Assembly (NCBI RefSeq): GCF_035818675.1
Contig: NZ_JAYKZZ010000022.1
Coordinates: forward strand, 1-64,000
Length of the DNA: 64,000 nucleotides
Source of the DNA: Parapedobacter flavus
Lineage (GTDB): Bacteria; Bacteroidota; Bacteroidia; Sphingobacteriales; Sphingobacteriaceae
Direction: 5' to 3'
The notes beneath the pieces were generated by a model. The model saw only the letters and a program-made list of their open reading frames with translations, ran no database searches and was not told where the DNA came from. The number at the start of each line of letters is the position of its first letter. Position 1 is the stretch's first letter. Of this stretch, positions 55,202 through 64,000 are shown piece after piece. The position numbers were made by a program, and so were the translations under genes.

Positions 55202-55996
55202 ATGCTTGGAAGGTGCATATTACTCCTCCTGATCTCCTATGAAAGCTTCGCCCAAACCTATGTCGGTCCAAGCCAGCAAGCCATGGGCCAAGCGAGCACA
55301 GCCCTTGAGGGGATATACAGCATAACAGCGAATCCGGCAGGTTTGGCGGGACTCGAGTACATGGCCTTGAACGTTGGCTACCAACATCATTTTTTCGCGA
55401 CCGATATCACCACCCAAGCGGCCGTATTCGGTGTTCCCACAAGGCTGGGTACCTGGGGTTTGGTGGTGCGTCGATACGGAATGGAGGGTGCATACCATGA
55501 CACCAAAGCGGGGTTCGCCTTTGCACGCCGATTTGGTCCGCATCTATCGGCGGGAATGACGGCCAGTTACCATCAACTATATATCCCAAATTATTTGAGT
55601 GTTAACTCATTTGCTGTCGATATGGGTATTCAATACCATTTCGAACAGGGAAGTACGATTGGTGCCCAGTACACGAATATTGGCAATGCCGGGTATGGCG
55701 CAGCGGTTTACGGTACCATCCCATCCTTCGTGAAGATCGGGTTCAGTTACCCGCTGGCAATGGTTACGCTAGCCGTTGACTTGGCCTATCGGTTTGAGAA
55801 TCGGTTAAGTGGCCACTTGGGGATTGCGTATTGGATTGGCGATATTTTGTGTTTACGTGGCGGGTTGTCCGTTAACCCCATGCAGCAACACGCCGGTTTC
55901 GGTTTCCGTTGGCAGCACTTTATGTTTGATGTAGCTGCGACGTTCCACCCACATTTGGGTGTGTCGCCACAAATCGGTGTTGGGTATGCGTTTTAG
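55202..55996 (+). CDS. PorV/PorQ-like outer membrane barrel protein
   Basis: I use the ATG at 55202 (264 residues); the frame extends upstream to a TTG at 55151 inside the hairpin. A signal peptide (about 1-17, ending SFAQ) leads into GPSQQAMGQASTALEG and SITANPAGLAG, typical of the PorV/PorQ and FadL-like barrel families, then regular amphipathic strands to a C-terminal GVGYAF. PorV/PorQ proteins act in type IX secretion, but no other type IX gene is in the window. It overlaps the next gene by 11 bases. Confidence 0.82.
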   Translation: MLGRCILLLLISYESFAQTYVGPSQQAMGQASTALEGIYSITANPAGLAGLEYMALNVGYQHHFFATDITTQAAVFGVPTRLGTWGLVVRRYGMEGAYHDTKAGFAFARRFGPHLSAGMTASYHQLYIPNYLSVNSFAVDMGIQYHFEQGSTIGAQYTNIGNAGYGAAVYGTIPSFVKIGFSYPLAMVTLAVDLAYRFENRLSGHLGIAYWIGDILCLRGGLSVNPMQQHAGFGFRWQHFMFDVAATFHPHLGVSPQIGVGYAF

Positions 55997-58031
55997 TCTA
56001 TGCCTCGTCTTGGTGGTTTTGCTGTCCTCGGATTATGCTTACGGGCAAAACAACGTAGACCGGTTAATCGAGCAGCTCACTGAATTGGCCATGGAAGACC
56101 TTGACGAAAATTTCGACTTGTCGGACCTCGCTGACCGTTTATATTACTACCAGCGACATCCTATCGACTTAAACCGTACCGATGGCAGCGAATTAAGGGA
56201 ACTCCAATTTGTGCCCCAATTATTCATTGATAATTTATTGGAACACCGCAGCCGTTCGGGAGCATTTGTTGCTATCGAAGAGCTGCAGGCGATTGATGGA
56301 TTGAATATCGAATTGCTCCGTTCGCTATTGCCTTATGTAACGGTGAGAGAAACCTCTGCATTGTCTGGTGTCGGTGTGAGCGAATTACTGAAGGCCGGGA
56401 CGCACGATTTGATGGTACGGTATGGCCGGACGGTACAGCAACGAAAGGGCTACGCGATTACGGATACCAGTCGTTCACGATATCTCGGTAGCCCGGATCA
56501 GGTGTTCGTGCGGTATCGTTACCGTTATGGCAACGACCTGCGGGTGGCGTTGAATATGAAGAAAGATGCGGGCGAGTCGTTTTTCAGTGGCGCCCAGCAG
56601 CGTGGTTTTGACTTTTACTCCGGGAGTGTTCATTTACGAAATCAAGGCAGGTTGAGGGATGTTGTGGTGGGCGATTATGCGCTTCAATTCGGGCAAGGCT
56701 TGGCGATGTGGAATGGCCTTGGGTTTGGTAAGGGTGCCATGGTGCAGGGCATCGCCAAACAAGCTACAGGATTACGGCCATATACGTCATCCAATGAGGT
56801 GTTGTTTTTACGGGGTGGGGCGGCTACGGTGTCGCTCGGAAAGTTAGCAGTTACGCCTTTTTTTTCGAGGCGTGGTTTTGACGGATCCCTTTCGCAGGCT
56901 GATGATGGCCGAACGACGGTGGGCACCCTGGGTCAAACCGGTTTGCACCGTACCCGTACCGAGGTTGCTAACCGCGATGCTGTTCAGCAGTGGGTGTCGG
57001 GGGCCAACGTATTGTATCAGCACAGACGGTTCCGCGCAGGGTTATTAACCTACTACACCCGGTTCGATCTGCCAATCGAACCGCAGCCACTGCTTCGTAA
57101 CCGATATGCGTTTAGCGGCGACGCCCTTTGGAACAGCAGCTTCTATTACAGCCATTCGTGGCGGGGAGTTTACCTTTTCGGTGAGGCCGCACATAATTAT
57201 GGTGGTGGTTTTGCAGTTATGCAAGGGCTGATTGCCACGTTGCACCACCATCTGTCTTTGGCCTTGCATTACCGCAACTACCAGCGCAATTACCATTCGT
57301 TTTTTAGCCAGGGACTCGCGGCCGGCAGCGGCGTGTCCAACGAGCGCGGTTTTTATACCGGTTTGGTGTATCATCCGAGCCGGAAAGTGGAATGGACGGT
57401 GTATGCTGATTTTTTCCGCTTCCCTTGGTTGCGCTACCGCGTGGATGTACCGTCGCGTGGCGTAGATTTACTTACGCAATTTACCTATACTTGGTATAAG
57501 AAGGCACATGTATCCGTGCGCTATCGGTATCGGCAGCGCCAAGAGAATGCTGCTATGGAGCAACCCCATCGGTTCGTTGCGGATGTGCAGCGCCAACAAG
57601 TACGCTTGAGCGGACAGTATAAACTGAGTTCCCGCTGGACGATGCGCAATCGCTTTGAGCTTTCTCATTACCGAAAGGAGGCAGCGAAAGCAGAATTGGG
57701 GCTCATGGCCTATCATGATGTTATTTACAAACCTCTTAATGGTAAGTTGAGCGGCAATATGCGGCTGGCTGTATTCGGTATTCCGAGTTATAATGCACGT
57801 ATGTACGCTTATGAGAATGACGTGTTATACGGGTATTCGTTTCCCGTATACCATAACAATGGCATCCGAGCCTATGTGAACGCACGATACCGTATCGGTC
57901 GGAATATAGATCTTTGGATGAGGTATGCCTCATTTATTTATCGGGATCTCGATGAGGTAGGCAGCGGTTTGGATGTTATTGCCGGTAATCGGCGGTCGGA
58001 TATAAAAGTGCAGTTGAGATGGCAATTTTAG
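55986..58031 (+). CDS. Outer membrane barrel with ComEA-like helix-hairpin-helix domain
   Basis: From the ATG at 55986 (681 residues) the protein has a signal peptide (about 1-20, ending YAYG), an N-terminal helical region (about 24-60), and a double helix-hairpin-helix (about 62-125: HPIDLNRTDGSELREL, then GAFVAIEELQAIDGL and SLLPYVTV). This spacing matches ComEA, the DNA-binding competence protein. Residues 140-681 form a large beta-barrel ending in an aromatic (RWQF). The HhH glycines are partly replaced, so DNA binding must be tested. It overlaps both the upstream barrel gene and the downstream comEC gene. Confidence 0.8.
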   Translation: MRFSLCLVLVVLLSSDYAYGQNNVDRLIEQLTELAMEDLDENFDLSDLADRLYYYQRHPIDLNRTDGSELRELQFVPQLFIDNLLEHRSRSGAFVAIEELQAIDGLNIELLRSLLPYVTVRETSALSGVGVSELLKAGTHDLMVRYGRTVQQRKGYAITDTSRSRYLGSPDQVFVRYRYRYGNDLRVALNMKKDAGESFFSGAQQRGFDFYSGSVHLRNQGRLRDVVVGDYALQFGQGLAMWNGLGFGKGAMVQGIAKQATGLRPYTSSNEVLFLRGGAATVSLGKLAVTPFFSRRGFDGSLSQADDGRTTVGTLGQTGLHRTRTEVANRDAVQQWVSGANVLYQHRRFRAGLLTYYTRFDLPIEPQPLLRNRYAFSGDALWNSSFYYSHSWRGVYLFGEAAHNYGGGFAVMQGLIATLHHHLSLALHYRNYQRNYHSFFSQGLAAGSGVSNERGFYTGLVYHPSRKVEWTVYADFFRFPWLRYRVDVPSRGVDLLTQFTYTWYKKAHVSVRYRYRQRQENAAMEQPHRFVADVQRQQVRLSGQYKLSSRWTMRNRFELSHYRKEAAKAELGLMAYHDVIYKPLNGKLSGNMRLAVFGIPSYNARMYAYENDVLYGYSFPVYHNNGIRAYVNARYRIGRNIDLWMRYASFIYRDLDEVGSGLDVIAGNRRSDIKVQLRWQF

Positions 58032-60166
58032 CGGAATCGGACGCATATAATGGACAGATTCACCATGGTGGCCATGCACCTTTCGTACGTTTCTTAATTG
58101 CGCTGACAGTTGGCATCGGAATAGGGTGCGCCATGGTGCCGACCTGGCCACTCTATCTTGCCGCTTGGGGTGCGCTGGTAATTGTCGTAAGTGTTTTTAT
58201 AACCATCCGGTGTATTACGCGGTTGCGCCAACACCGTTATTATAATACCTTGGGCGTGCTCGTTCTTCTCGCATGGAGTATAATAGGCTGTCTGTTGACT
58301 TGGCAAACGGATCCGGCGATTAACCGGACACATTTCAGTCGTGTCGAATCCAAGGCCTTGGTGGGCTTAGTGGCCGACGAACCCGTTTTACGAGGAAACC
58401 ATATCCGGTTCCCCCTTGCTATCACACATGCATACGGAGATACCGGGGCTCAAAACGTTACGGGTACGCTGATGCTCACTGTCCGGGTAAGTGATAGTTT
58501 GGTTCCAGAACAATTGAGTTACGGCGACGAACTCTTGATCCCATCGGGCTATGAAACGGTAGCGCCGCCATACAATCCTGGTGAACTGGATTATCGGAGT
58601 TACCTTGCCGGTAAGAATATCTGGCATCAAGACTACCTGGGATCCCACGAATTGAAGAAGTTGGGTGGCGGAAAGGGGAGCCCATTTATTACCTATGCGT
58701 TGGCCATACGCCAGCGGATGGTGGCGAAGTTTGCTGAGTACATCCCCGATCGTGATGCTTATTCCGTGGCTTCCGCCTTGATTTTAGGCTACCGCGCGGA
58801 GATGAGCGATCGGTTGGTGCAGGCTTTTTCCAATACGGGCACCATTCATGTACTAAGTGTGTCGGGCATGCACGTGGTTCTCGTGTTCTGGTTGCTGGCT
58901 AAATTACTGTGGTGGATGGACCGAAGCAAGGGATTGCGGGTTGCTAAGTTTATGATCCTGTTGCTTGCGGTATGGGGATACGCCTTGTTGACGGGGTTTT
59001 CACCACCGGTATTGCGGGCATCCATTATGGTGAGCTTTGTGATGGCCGCCACGATATTTGGGCAGCAGAACCGGATTTACAACAGCATTGCAGCCTCCGC
59101 GTTTTTCCTTCTGTTATATGAACCAAAATTCATCGTCGATATCGGGTTTCAACTTTCCTATTTGGCTGTGTTGGGTATTGTTTACCTCCATCCCGTTATG
59201 CGAGCCTTTTTTCCCACCAGCAATCGGTTGGTGAGGCCCGTTACCGACTATATCGGGATGTCGATCGGAGCTCAGGCCGGAGCAGGGCCGCTGGCGGCTT
59301 ACTACTTCCATCAATTTCCGCTGTATTTCCTTCCCGCCAACTTGTTTGTTGTATTACCAACCAGCGCCATTATGTATGTCGGATTCGCGTTGTTAATTCT
59401 GCCGGCAGGCAATTTGGCACGGTGGACTGGAGCCGTGTTAGAAAAGCTTATTTTGGCAACCAATACCACATTAGGGTGGATTGAGCAATGGCCGATGGCC
59501 AGCATTCGTGGCATCTGGACAACCTGGTGGGAGTCTCTTTTGGTTTACATGCTGATTACGGTGGTGGCAATGGCAATTATGGTGCGGCGTAAGCAGTGGG
59601 TGTATGGTGCATTGGTATGCGTCGCCTTTTTGGTATGCACCTCATTTTTCGCTGCATTAAGTAATACCGGTCCACAAGTCATCGTATTCAATGTGCGCCG
59701 GAACTTGGCCATTGGCCTTGTTGATCGGGGAGAAGCCTGGCTGTATACCAATCTTTCGTCCATTGATGACCGTTCGATAGGTTACTCCGTTTTGCCGGCT
59801 CTGGAGGCCCATGCATCCGTAGACGATATCCATTTTATGGTACGAGATAGCAGTTACCGTGATCAGCAGGTGTATGCGAAAGGAGATGTTTTGCAATTTG
59901 GGGATACCCGGTTCATGGTGTACGATGGAACCAACACCTACGGGGGGCATATGGAGGTCGATGTCGTTATTTTACGTAACAATCCGGAGGGGTCGTTGGC
60001 AACATTGCTGGAAGCCGTTGATTGCAAACAACTGCTGCTGGATGGGTCTAATTACCATTCGACCATCGACCGATGGAAAGCGGAAGCCAACGCAGTAGCA
60101 CTGCCGGTTTATGTGTTGAAAGACAATTTTGCGTATGTTTGGCCATTGGAATCCCGAGTGCCATGA
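58019..60166 (+). CDS. comEC: ComEC/Rec2-family DNA channel protein
   Basis: The 715-residue inner-membrane protein has N-terminal helices, an OB-like DUF4131 region (about 95-210) and the competence domain (about 230-520). The latter carries the family motif HVLSVSGMHV and multiple helices. ComEC forms the channel that brings single-stranded DNA into the cytoplasm. The C-terminal metallo-beta-lactamase part is reduced to about 130 residues and lacks the HxHxDH nuclease motif. Its start overlaps the HhH-barrel gene by 13 bases and its stop overlaps recQ by four. Confidence 0.9.
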   Translation: MAILAESDAYNGQIHHGGHAPFVRFLIALTVGIGIGCAMVPTWPLYLAAWGALVIVVSVFITIRCITRLRQHRYYNTLGVLVLLAWSIIGCLLTWQTDPAINRTHFSRVESKALVGLVADEPVLRGNHIRFPLAITHAYGDTGAQNVTGTLMLTVRVSDSLVPEQLSYGDELLIPSGYETVAPPYNPGELDYRSYLAGKNIWHQDYLGSHELKKLGGGKGSPFITYALAIRQRMVAKFAEYIPDRDAYSVASALILGYRAEMSDRLVQAFSNTGTIHVLSVSGMHVVLVFWLLAKLLWWMDRSKGLRVAKFMILLLAVWGYALLTGFSPPVLRASIMVSFVMAATIFGQQNRIYNSIAASAFFLLLYEPKFIVDIGFQLSYLAVLGIVYLHPVMRAFFPTSNRLVRPVTDYIGMSIGAQAGAGPLAAYYFHQFPLYFLPANLFVVLPTSAIMYVGFALLILPAGNLARWTGAVLEKLILATNTTLGWIEQWPMASIRGIWTTWWESLLVYMLITVVAMAIMVRRKQWVYGALVCVAFLVCTSFFAALSNTGPQVIVFNVRRNLAIGLVDRGEAWLYTNLSSIDDRSIGYSVLPALEAHASVDDIHFMVRDSSYRDQQVYAKGDVLQFGDTRFMVYDGTNTYGGHMEVDVVILRNNPEGSLATLLEAVDCKQLLLDGSNYHSTIDRWKAEANAVALPVYVLKDNFAYVWPLESRVP

Positions 60167-62049
60167 ACAGTGTAGACATCCTTCGAAAATACTGGAAGCA
60201 CGAGTCGTTTCGGCCGCTGCAGGAAGAAGTCATCCAGTCGGTGCTGGCTGGACGGGATACGCTTGCGCTGATGCCTACCGGGGGAGGCAAGTCGGTATGC
60301 TTCCAGGTGCCTGCGTTGATGATGGATGGTATATGTATCGTGGTAACTCCGCTCATCGCGTTGATGAAAGACCAAGTCGAAAACCTGCAAGCCAAAGGGA
60401 TTAAAGCTGTAGCCATTTTCTCGGGCATGACTAAGCGCGAGGTGGATATCGCCCTTGATAATTGCATTTATGGTCCTATCAAGTTTCTTTATCTCTCACC
60501 TGAACGGCTAGGTAGCGATTTGGTGCAAGAACGCATACGCCACATGACGGTCAACCTCCTTACCGTAGACGAAGCCCATTGTATCTCCCAGTGGGGCTAT
60601 GATTTCCGGCCATCTTACCTTCATATTGCTGCGTTACGATCGTTGCAACCCGGCGTGCCTTTTCTTGCGCTCACCGCCACGGCCACGGCACGGGTGGTTG
60701 ACGATATCCAAACACAGCTGCGATTTGCTGAAAACCGGGTGCTGCGCAAGAGTTTTGTGCGCGAAAACCTGGCCTACATGGCTTTTGATGAAGAAGATAA
60801 GCAGGGACGTATGCTGCGTATCATCCGCAAGTTGCAGGGGAGCGGCATCGTATATGTGCGTAACCGGCGGGAGACGCAGGAAACAGCACGTATCTTGCTG
60901 AACGAGGGCATTTCGGCGGACTTCTACCATGCTGGTTTGGATACACCCGAACGGACCCGCAAGCAGGGAGCCTGGAAGGCCGGCAACATCAGGGTGATTG
61001 TTGCGACCAATGCTTTTGGGATGGGCATAGATAAACCGGATGTGCGATTTGTCATCCACCTCGATATTCCCGATTCACTCGAAGCTTACTACCAGGAAGC
61101 CGGCCGGGCCGGACGCGATGGTAAAAAAGCCTATGCGGTGCTGCTTTACCATCAAAGTGACCGTAACCAGTTGTTGAAAAACCATACACTGAGCTTTCCG
61201 TCTGTCGACTACATCAAGCAGGTTTATCAGTACTTAGGCAACTATTATCAATTAGCCTATGGGGCGGGAGAGGGGGTAACACTGGATTTTGATATAGGCG
61301 ATTTTTGCAGTCGTTATAAACTGGATGTAGTGATGACGCTCAATGCCTTGAAGTTCATCGAGCGCGACGGATGGATCAATGTGACCGAATCGGTGTACAT
61401 CCCTTCGCGGGTGAAGTTCGAGGCGGACCAACAGTACCTGTATAAATTCCAAGTGGGAAATGTTGCCTACGATGGACTGATAAAAACTATCCTTCGCAGC
61501 CATGGCGGTGCTTTTGATGATTTTGTTCACATCCGTGAGTACGAATTAGCGAAGCGGCTAGGAACGCAACGTGCCGCAATTGTCGATATGCTCGGGCATC
61601 TTCAGCAGATGGAAATCCTTTCTTACCTTCCCCAAACCGATAGTCCGAAATTGCAGTTTTTGCGACCTCGGATCGATAATAAGCGATTGCATATCGATAG
61701 CCAATATATCCGTGCGCGGAAAACGGTCAAGCAAGGCCAGTTGGACGCCGTTTTCGCCTACCTCGAGAGCACGGATTGCCGGAGCAGGCAACTCCTGGCG
61801 TATTTTGATGAAGACAACTCCACGCCCTGTGGTATCTGTGATCGTTGCCTGGTGCGGAATAAAGTAGAGAACGTGGAGGAGCGCCTTATGGCGGAGTTGG
61901 CCGAGTTGCTTTCGGATGGGCCCCTGGACATCGACCAGCTGGTGTTGGGGCTCCAAGCGGGCGACGAAGCAAGCCGTTTAGTATTTATCCGTAAACGACT
62001 GGACGAGGGGCGGCTAAAAGTGAATGGCGATAAATACTATTTAAAATGA
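60163..62049 (+). CDS. ATP-dependent DNA helicase, RecQ family
   Basis: The ATG at 60163 is used (628 residues) because the frame upstream of it lies inside comEC. Walker A is MPTGGGKS, the DEAH box is DEAHCISQWGYDFRP, and motif VI is QEAGRAGRDG. A zinc-binding RecQ-Ct region follows with CGICDRC, and a winged helix; the HRDC domain is absent. RecQ unwinds DNA in recombination and repair. Its ATG overlaps the comEC stop (ATGA), so it is translated together with the DNA-uptake protein. Confidence 0.92.
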   Translation: MNSVDILRKYWKHESFRPLQEEVIQSVLAGRDTLALMPTGGGKSVCFQVPALMMDGICIVVTPLIALMKDQVENLQAKGIKAVAIFSGMTKREVDIALDNCIYGPIKFLYLSPERLGSDLVQERIRHMTVNLLTVDEAHCISQWGYDFRPSYLHIAALRSLQPGVPFLALTATATARVVDDIQTQLRFAENRVLRKSFVRENLAYMAFDEEDKQGRMLRIIRKLQGSGIVYVRNRRETQETARILLNEGISADFYHAGLDTPERTRKQGAWKAGNIRVIVATNAFGMGIDKPDVRFVIHLDIPDSLEAYYQEAGRAGRDGKKAYAVLLYHQSDRNQLLKNHTLSFPSVDYIKQVYQYLGNYYQLAYGAGEGVTLDFDIGDFCSRYKLDVVMTLNALKFIERDGWINVTESVYIPSRVKFEADQQYLYKFQVGNVAYDGLIKTILRSHGGAFDDFVHIREYELAKRLGTQRAAIVDMLGHLQQMEILSYLPQTDSPKLQFLRPRIDNKRLHIDSQYIRARKTVKQGQLDAVFAYLESTDCRSRQLLAYFDEDNSTPCGICDRCLVRNKVENVEERLMAELAELLSDGPLDIDQLVLGLQAGDEASRLVFIRKRLDEGRLKVNGDKYYLK

Positions 62050-62081
62050 TTTGTGAAACCAAGAAAAAAGTCTTAAATTCG
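62050..62081 (+). promoter_or_regulatory. Promoter of the Xre-RES pair
   Basis: TTTG (62050-62053), 20 bases, TAAATTCG (62074-62081), one mismatch from TAnnTTTG. The antitoxin ATG is 29 bases after the box. Confidence 0.5.
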
Positions 62082-62110
62082 TGGACACATTTCCTGAAAG
62101 GAGAAGCAGA

Positions 62111-62596
62111 ATGGCATACGAAAAGCAATTGGACCATGAAATTAGAAGTATCCTCAAAGAGTTTGATACCGATGGCTATCTTACATTAGGCCTCGGTTCC
62201 TTAACTTTTAATGGCCTTTTTACAGATCGGTTGATGATGACCACGGTGGTGCAAAGCGGTATATCCTATCGTTTTTTTGAAATGATACAGCGTATCACAC
62301 CTTTTACCGAAAACGAATGGGCTGTTTTCCTTGAATTGTCTACGAAGACACTCACCCGTTATAAAATGGAGAACCGCTACTTCAAGACATTGCATTCCGA
62401 GAAAATCATGGAACTGGCAGAGGTAACCCGAGAGGGGTTAGAAATGTTCGGCGATGCCGAGCTATTCAAGCAGTGGCTTCATACCGCCAACTATGCACTC
62501 GGCAACAAAAAGCCTATGGAGCTCTTAAAAGATTCGTATGGCAAGGAACTCGTCTTGAAAGAGCTTACGCATATCAACCACGGTATTTTTGTATAG
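62111..62596 (+). CDS. Xre/ParS-type antitoxin of a RES toxin
   Basis: From the ATG at 62111 (161 residues), a helical Xre-like N-terminal region (about 50-95) would bind DNA, and the C-terminal toxin-binding part has the family signature ALGNKKPMELL followed by ELTHINHGIF. The gene sits one base before the RES toxin gene. An AAAGGAG Shine-Dalgarno-like site lies seven bases upstream of this ATG, unusual in this genome and in support of this start over the GTG at 62081. It probably represses its own operon. Confidence 0.88.
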   Translation: MAYEKQLDHEIRSILKEFDTDGYLTLGLGSLTFNGLFTDRLMMTTVVQSGISYRFFEMIQRITPFTENEWAVFLELSTKTLTRYKMENRYFKTLHSEKIMELAEVTREGLEMFGDAELFKQWLHTANYALGNKKPMELLKDSYGKELVLKELTHINHGIFV

Positions 62597-62597
62597 T

Positions 62598-63059
62598 ATG
62601 GTTGTCTTCAGGCTGGTTCGTGAGCAGTTCGCTTCCCCTTTATCCGGAAAGGGCGCTGCGTTGCGCGGGGCACGATGGAATTCCGTCGGAGTAGAACTGA
62701 TTTACACCGCGGGTAACCGGTCGTTGGCGATGGCGGAGGTAGCAGTTCATCTTACGCTGGCATCGTTGCCTTCTGATTACCTGATGATGTCAATATGGAT
62801 TCCGGATGACGTGCAAATAACTAGTCTTTCCGTAAGTGACCTACCCAATAACTGGAATACATTCCCACATCCTCTTTTGACGCAACAGATCGGGGATGCG
62901 TTCGTGGCGAATGCCAAATGTGCTGTATTGAAAATTCCATCCGTAGTTACATACGGCGACTTTAATTACCTGATTAACCCGAAGCATCCGGACTTTTCCC
63001 GAATAAAAGTCGATTCGCTTGTGAAATTCCCTTTCGATAGGCGGCTTTTCGGAGCATGA
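62598..63059 (+). CDS. RES-domain NAD+-degrading toxin
   Basis: The 153-residue protein is a complete RES domain: RLVREQFA at the start, GARWNS (Arg26), YTAGNRSLAMAEV with Glu47, and IPSVV toward the end with the conserved serine. Characterised RES toxins deplete NAD+ by phosphorolysis and stop growth. It follows its antitoxin with one base between them. The key residues appear intact, so it is probably active. Confidence 0.88.
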   Translation: MVVFRLVREQFASPLSGKGAALRGARWNSVGVELIYTAGNRSLAMAEVAVHLTLASLPSDYLMMSIWIPDDVQITSLSVSDLPNNWNTFPHPLLTQQIGDAFVANAKCAVLKIPSVVTYGDFNYLINPKHPDFSRIKVDSLVKFPFDRRLFGA

Positions 63060-63102
63060 CACCCCAATAGGGATTGGTGTCCATCGATCGTCCATGAGGA
63101 AC

Positions 63103-63133
63103 TTGCAAAATAGCGTATTTTTAGCTACTTTCG
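63103..63133 (+). promoter_or_regulatory. Promoter of the isocitrate dehydrogenase gene
   Basis: TTG (63103-63105), 20 bases, TACTTTCG (63126-63133), one mismatch from consensus; ATG 22 bases downstream. Confidence 0.5.
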
Positions 63134-63154
63134 CGACTGAAATTCATTCAGATT

Positions 63155-64000
63155 ATGTCAAAAAACACCACCATTTCTTATACTAGAACAGATGAGGCGC
63201 CCGCATTGGCTACCTTTTCTTTTTTACCGATTGTTAAAGCATTCACAAGTCCGGCCGGTATATCGGTCGAAGAAAAAGATATTTCATTGGCTGGACGGAT
63301 TATTGCGAGTTTTCCGGAGCAACTTACGGCTGACCAAAAGGCGGCTGACGCGTTGGCCGAGCTAGGCCAGCTAGCCACTACACCAGAGGCCAACATCATC
63401 AAATTACCCAATATCTCAGCATCCATCCCGCAGCTGAAAGCCGCCATCGCCGAATTGCGGCGCAAGGGATACGCGGTACCCAATTATCCCGAGGAGCCGA
63501 AGAATGACGAAGAGAAAGCCATCAAAGCCCGCTATGCCAAAGTGCTGGGGTCTGCCGTAAACCCGGTACTGCGGGAAGGTAATTCTGACCGCCGGGCACC
63601 ACGTGCCGTTAAAAATTACGCCAAGCAGCATCCGCACTCCATGGGGGCATGGGCAGCAGATTCTAAAACCGAGGTGGCCTCGATGCCATCCGACGATTTT
63701 TACGGGAATGAAAAGTCGGTAACCGTACCACAGGCAACCACGTTCAAGATTGAATTCGTGGACGAAGGCGGCACTAACACGGAGTTGAAAGCGCCGGCCC
63801 CATTACAGGCAGGCGAAGTGATCGACTCATCGCATATGGGTATTTCCGCACTGAAGAAATTCGTGGCGGAGCAGATCAATACAGCCAAAGAAACCGGTGT
63901 GCTGTTGTCGGCCCACTTGAAGGCAACCATGATGAAGGTTTCCGATCCGATTATCTTCGGTGCTCTTGTTGAGGTCTATTTCGAGGAAATATTTAATAAA
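63155..64000 (+). CDS. Monomeric NADP-dependent isocitrate dehydrogenase, cut by window end
   Basis: The frame opens at 63155 and stays open to the last base: 282 residues of an expected 740 or so. The N-terminus ISYTRTDEAPALATFSFLPI and later GNSDRRAPRAVKNYAK and AHLKATMMKVSDPIIFG are characteristic of the large monomeric isocitrate dehydrogenase (IDH-II), which oxidises isocitrate to 2-oxoglutarate with NADP+ in the cytoplasm. The coenzyme-binding domain lies beyond the window. Confidence 0.94.
   Translation, partial: MSKNTTISYTRTDEAPALATFSFLPIVKAFTSPAGISVEEKDISLAGRIIASFPEQLTADQKAADALAELGQLATTPEANIIKLPNISASIPQLKAAIAELRRKGYAVPNYPEEPKNDEEKAIKARYAKVLGSAVNPVLREGNSDRRAPRAVKNYAKQHPHSMGAWAADSKTEVASMPSDDFYGNEKSVTVPQATTFKIEFVDEGGTNTELKAPAPLQAGEVIDSSHMGISALKKFVAEQINTAKETGVLLSAHLKATMMKVSDPIIFGALVEVYFEEIFNK

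Noticed and set aside
60073..60162. Earlier start for the RecQ helicase
   Set aside because: The extra 30 residues overlap comEC in another frame and do not resemble a RecQ N-terminus; the ATG at 60163 fits with stop-start overlap.
62111..63059. Defence island around the Xre-RES genes
   Set aside because: No restriction, CBASS, retron or other defence genes lie beside the pair in this window.

Overview
The window is 64 kb of chromosome from a member of the Bacteroidota, most likely the family Sphingobacteriaceae. GC content looks close to 50 percent, which would suit a Parapedobacter-like genome, but the genus is a guess. The signs are the group's promoter form (TTG or TTTG, about 19-20 bases, then TAnnTTTG), near absence of Shine-Dalgarno sites, a large CarboxypepD-like outer-membrane receptor, an alpha/beta fused E1 dehydrogenase, a DAHP synthase-chorismate mutase fusion, a DUF3098 gene in the ftsX-uppP-truB-ribF operon, and DISM-type sensor kinases. 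No phage, insertion sequence, CRISPR array or rRNA was seen; one tRNA-Ala(GGC) lies at 27.6 kb.

Layout. 0-8.7 kb: outer-membrane receptor, sufS-sufE, lysS, then an ECF sigma factor with a membrane-anchored barrel partner. 8.7-14.2 kb: orphan TPR histidine kinase, Tat-exported alkaline phosphatase, HAD phosphatase and proline dehydrogenase. 14.3-22.7 kb: a long PurF-like enzyme, the minus-strand operon ftsX-DUF3098-uppP-truB-ribF, and divergent leuS. 22.7-31.2 kb: a DPP-IV family peptidase, a DISM kinase/LuxR response regulator pair, tRNA-Ala, and a membrane protein-dxr-rseP operon. 31.2-34.6 kb: a Dabb lipoprotein, a YwbE protein and the fused E1. 34.6-40.1 kb: a minus-strand aromatic operon (pheA, DAHP synthase/chorismate mutase, aroA, aroC, ROK kinase).

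40.1-55.1 kb is accessory-like: patatin, a lone substrate-binding lipoprotein and a luciferase-like oxidoreductase. These are followed by four collinear genes of planctomycete type (dehydrogenase-cytochrome lipoprotein, PSCyt1/DUF1549/DUF1553, DUF1501, and a membrane cytochrome with chitobiase-like C-terminus). A LacI regulator and two Tat-exported sugar-type enzymes come next. 55.2-62.0 kb: four overlapping genes encode a PorQ-like barrel, an outer-membrane barrel with a ComEA-like helix-hairpin-helix domain, ComEC and RecQ. 62.1-63.1 kb: an Xre-RES toxin-antitoxin pair. The window ends inside a monomeric NADP isocitrate dehydrogenase gene.

The strongest new observations are three. First, a complete attenuator precedes pheA: promoter, a 22-residue aromatic-rich leader peptide, an antiterminator segment over its stop codon, and an intrinsic terminator. 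Second, the translationally coupled HhH-barrel/ComEC/RecQ module could be a DNA-import route. Third, the LacI-flanked c-type cytochrome cluster may be a periplasmic oxidation system of unknown substrate.
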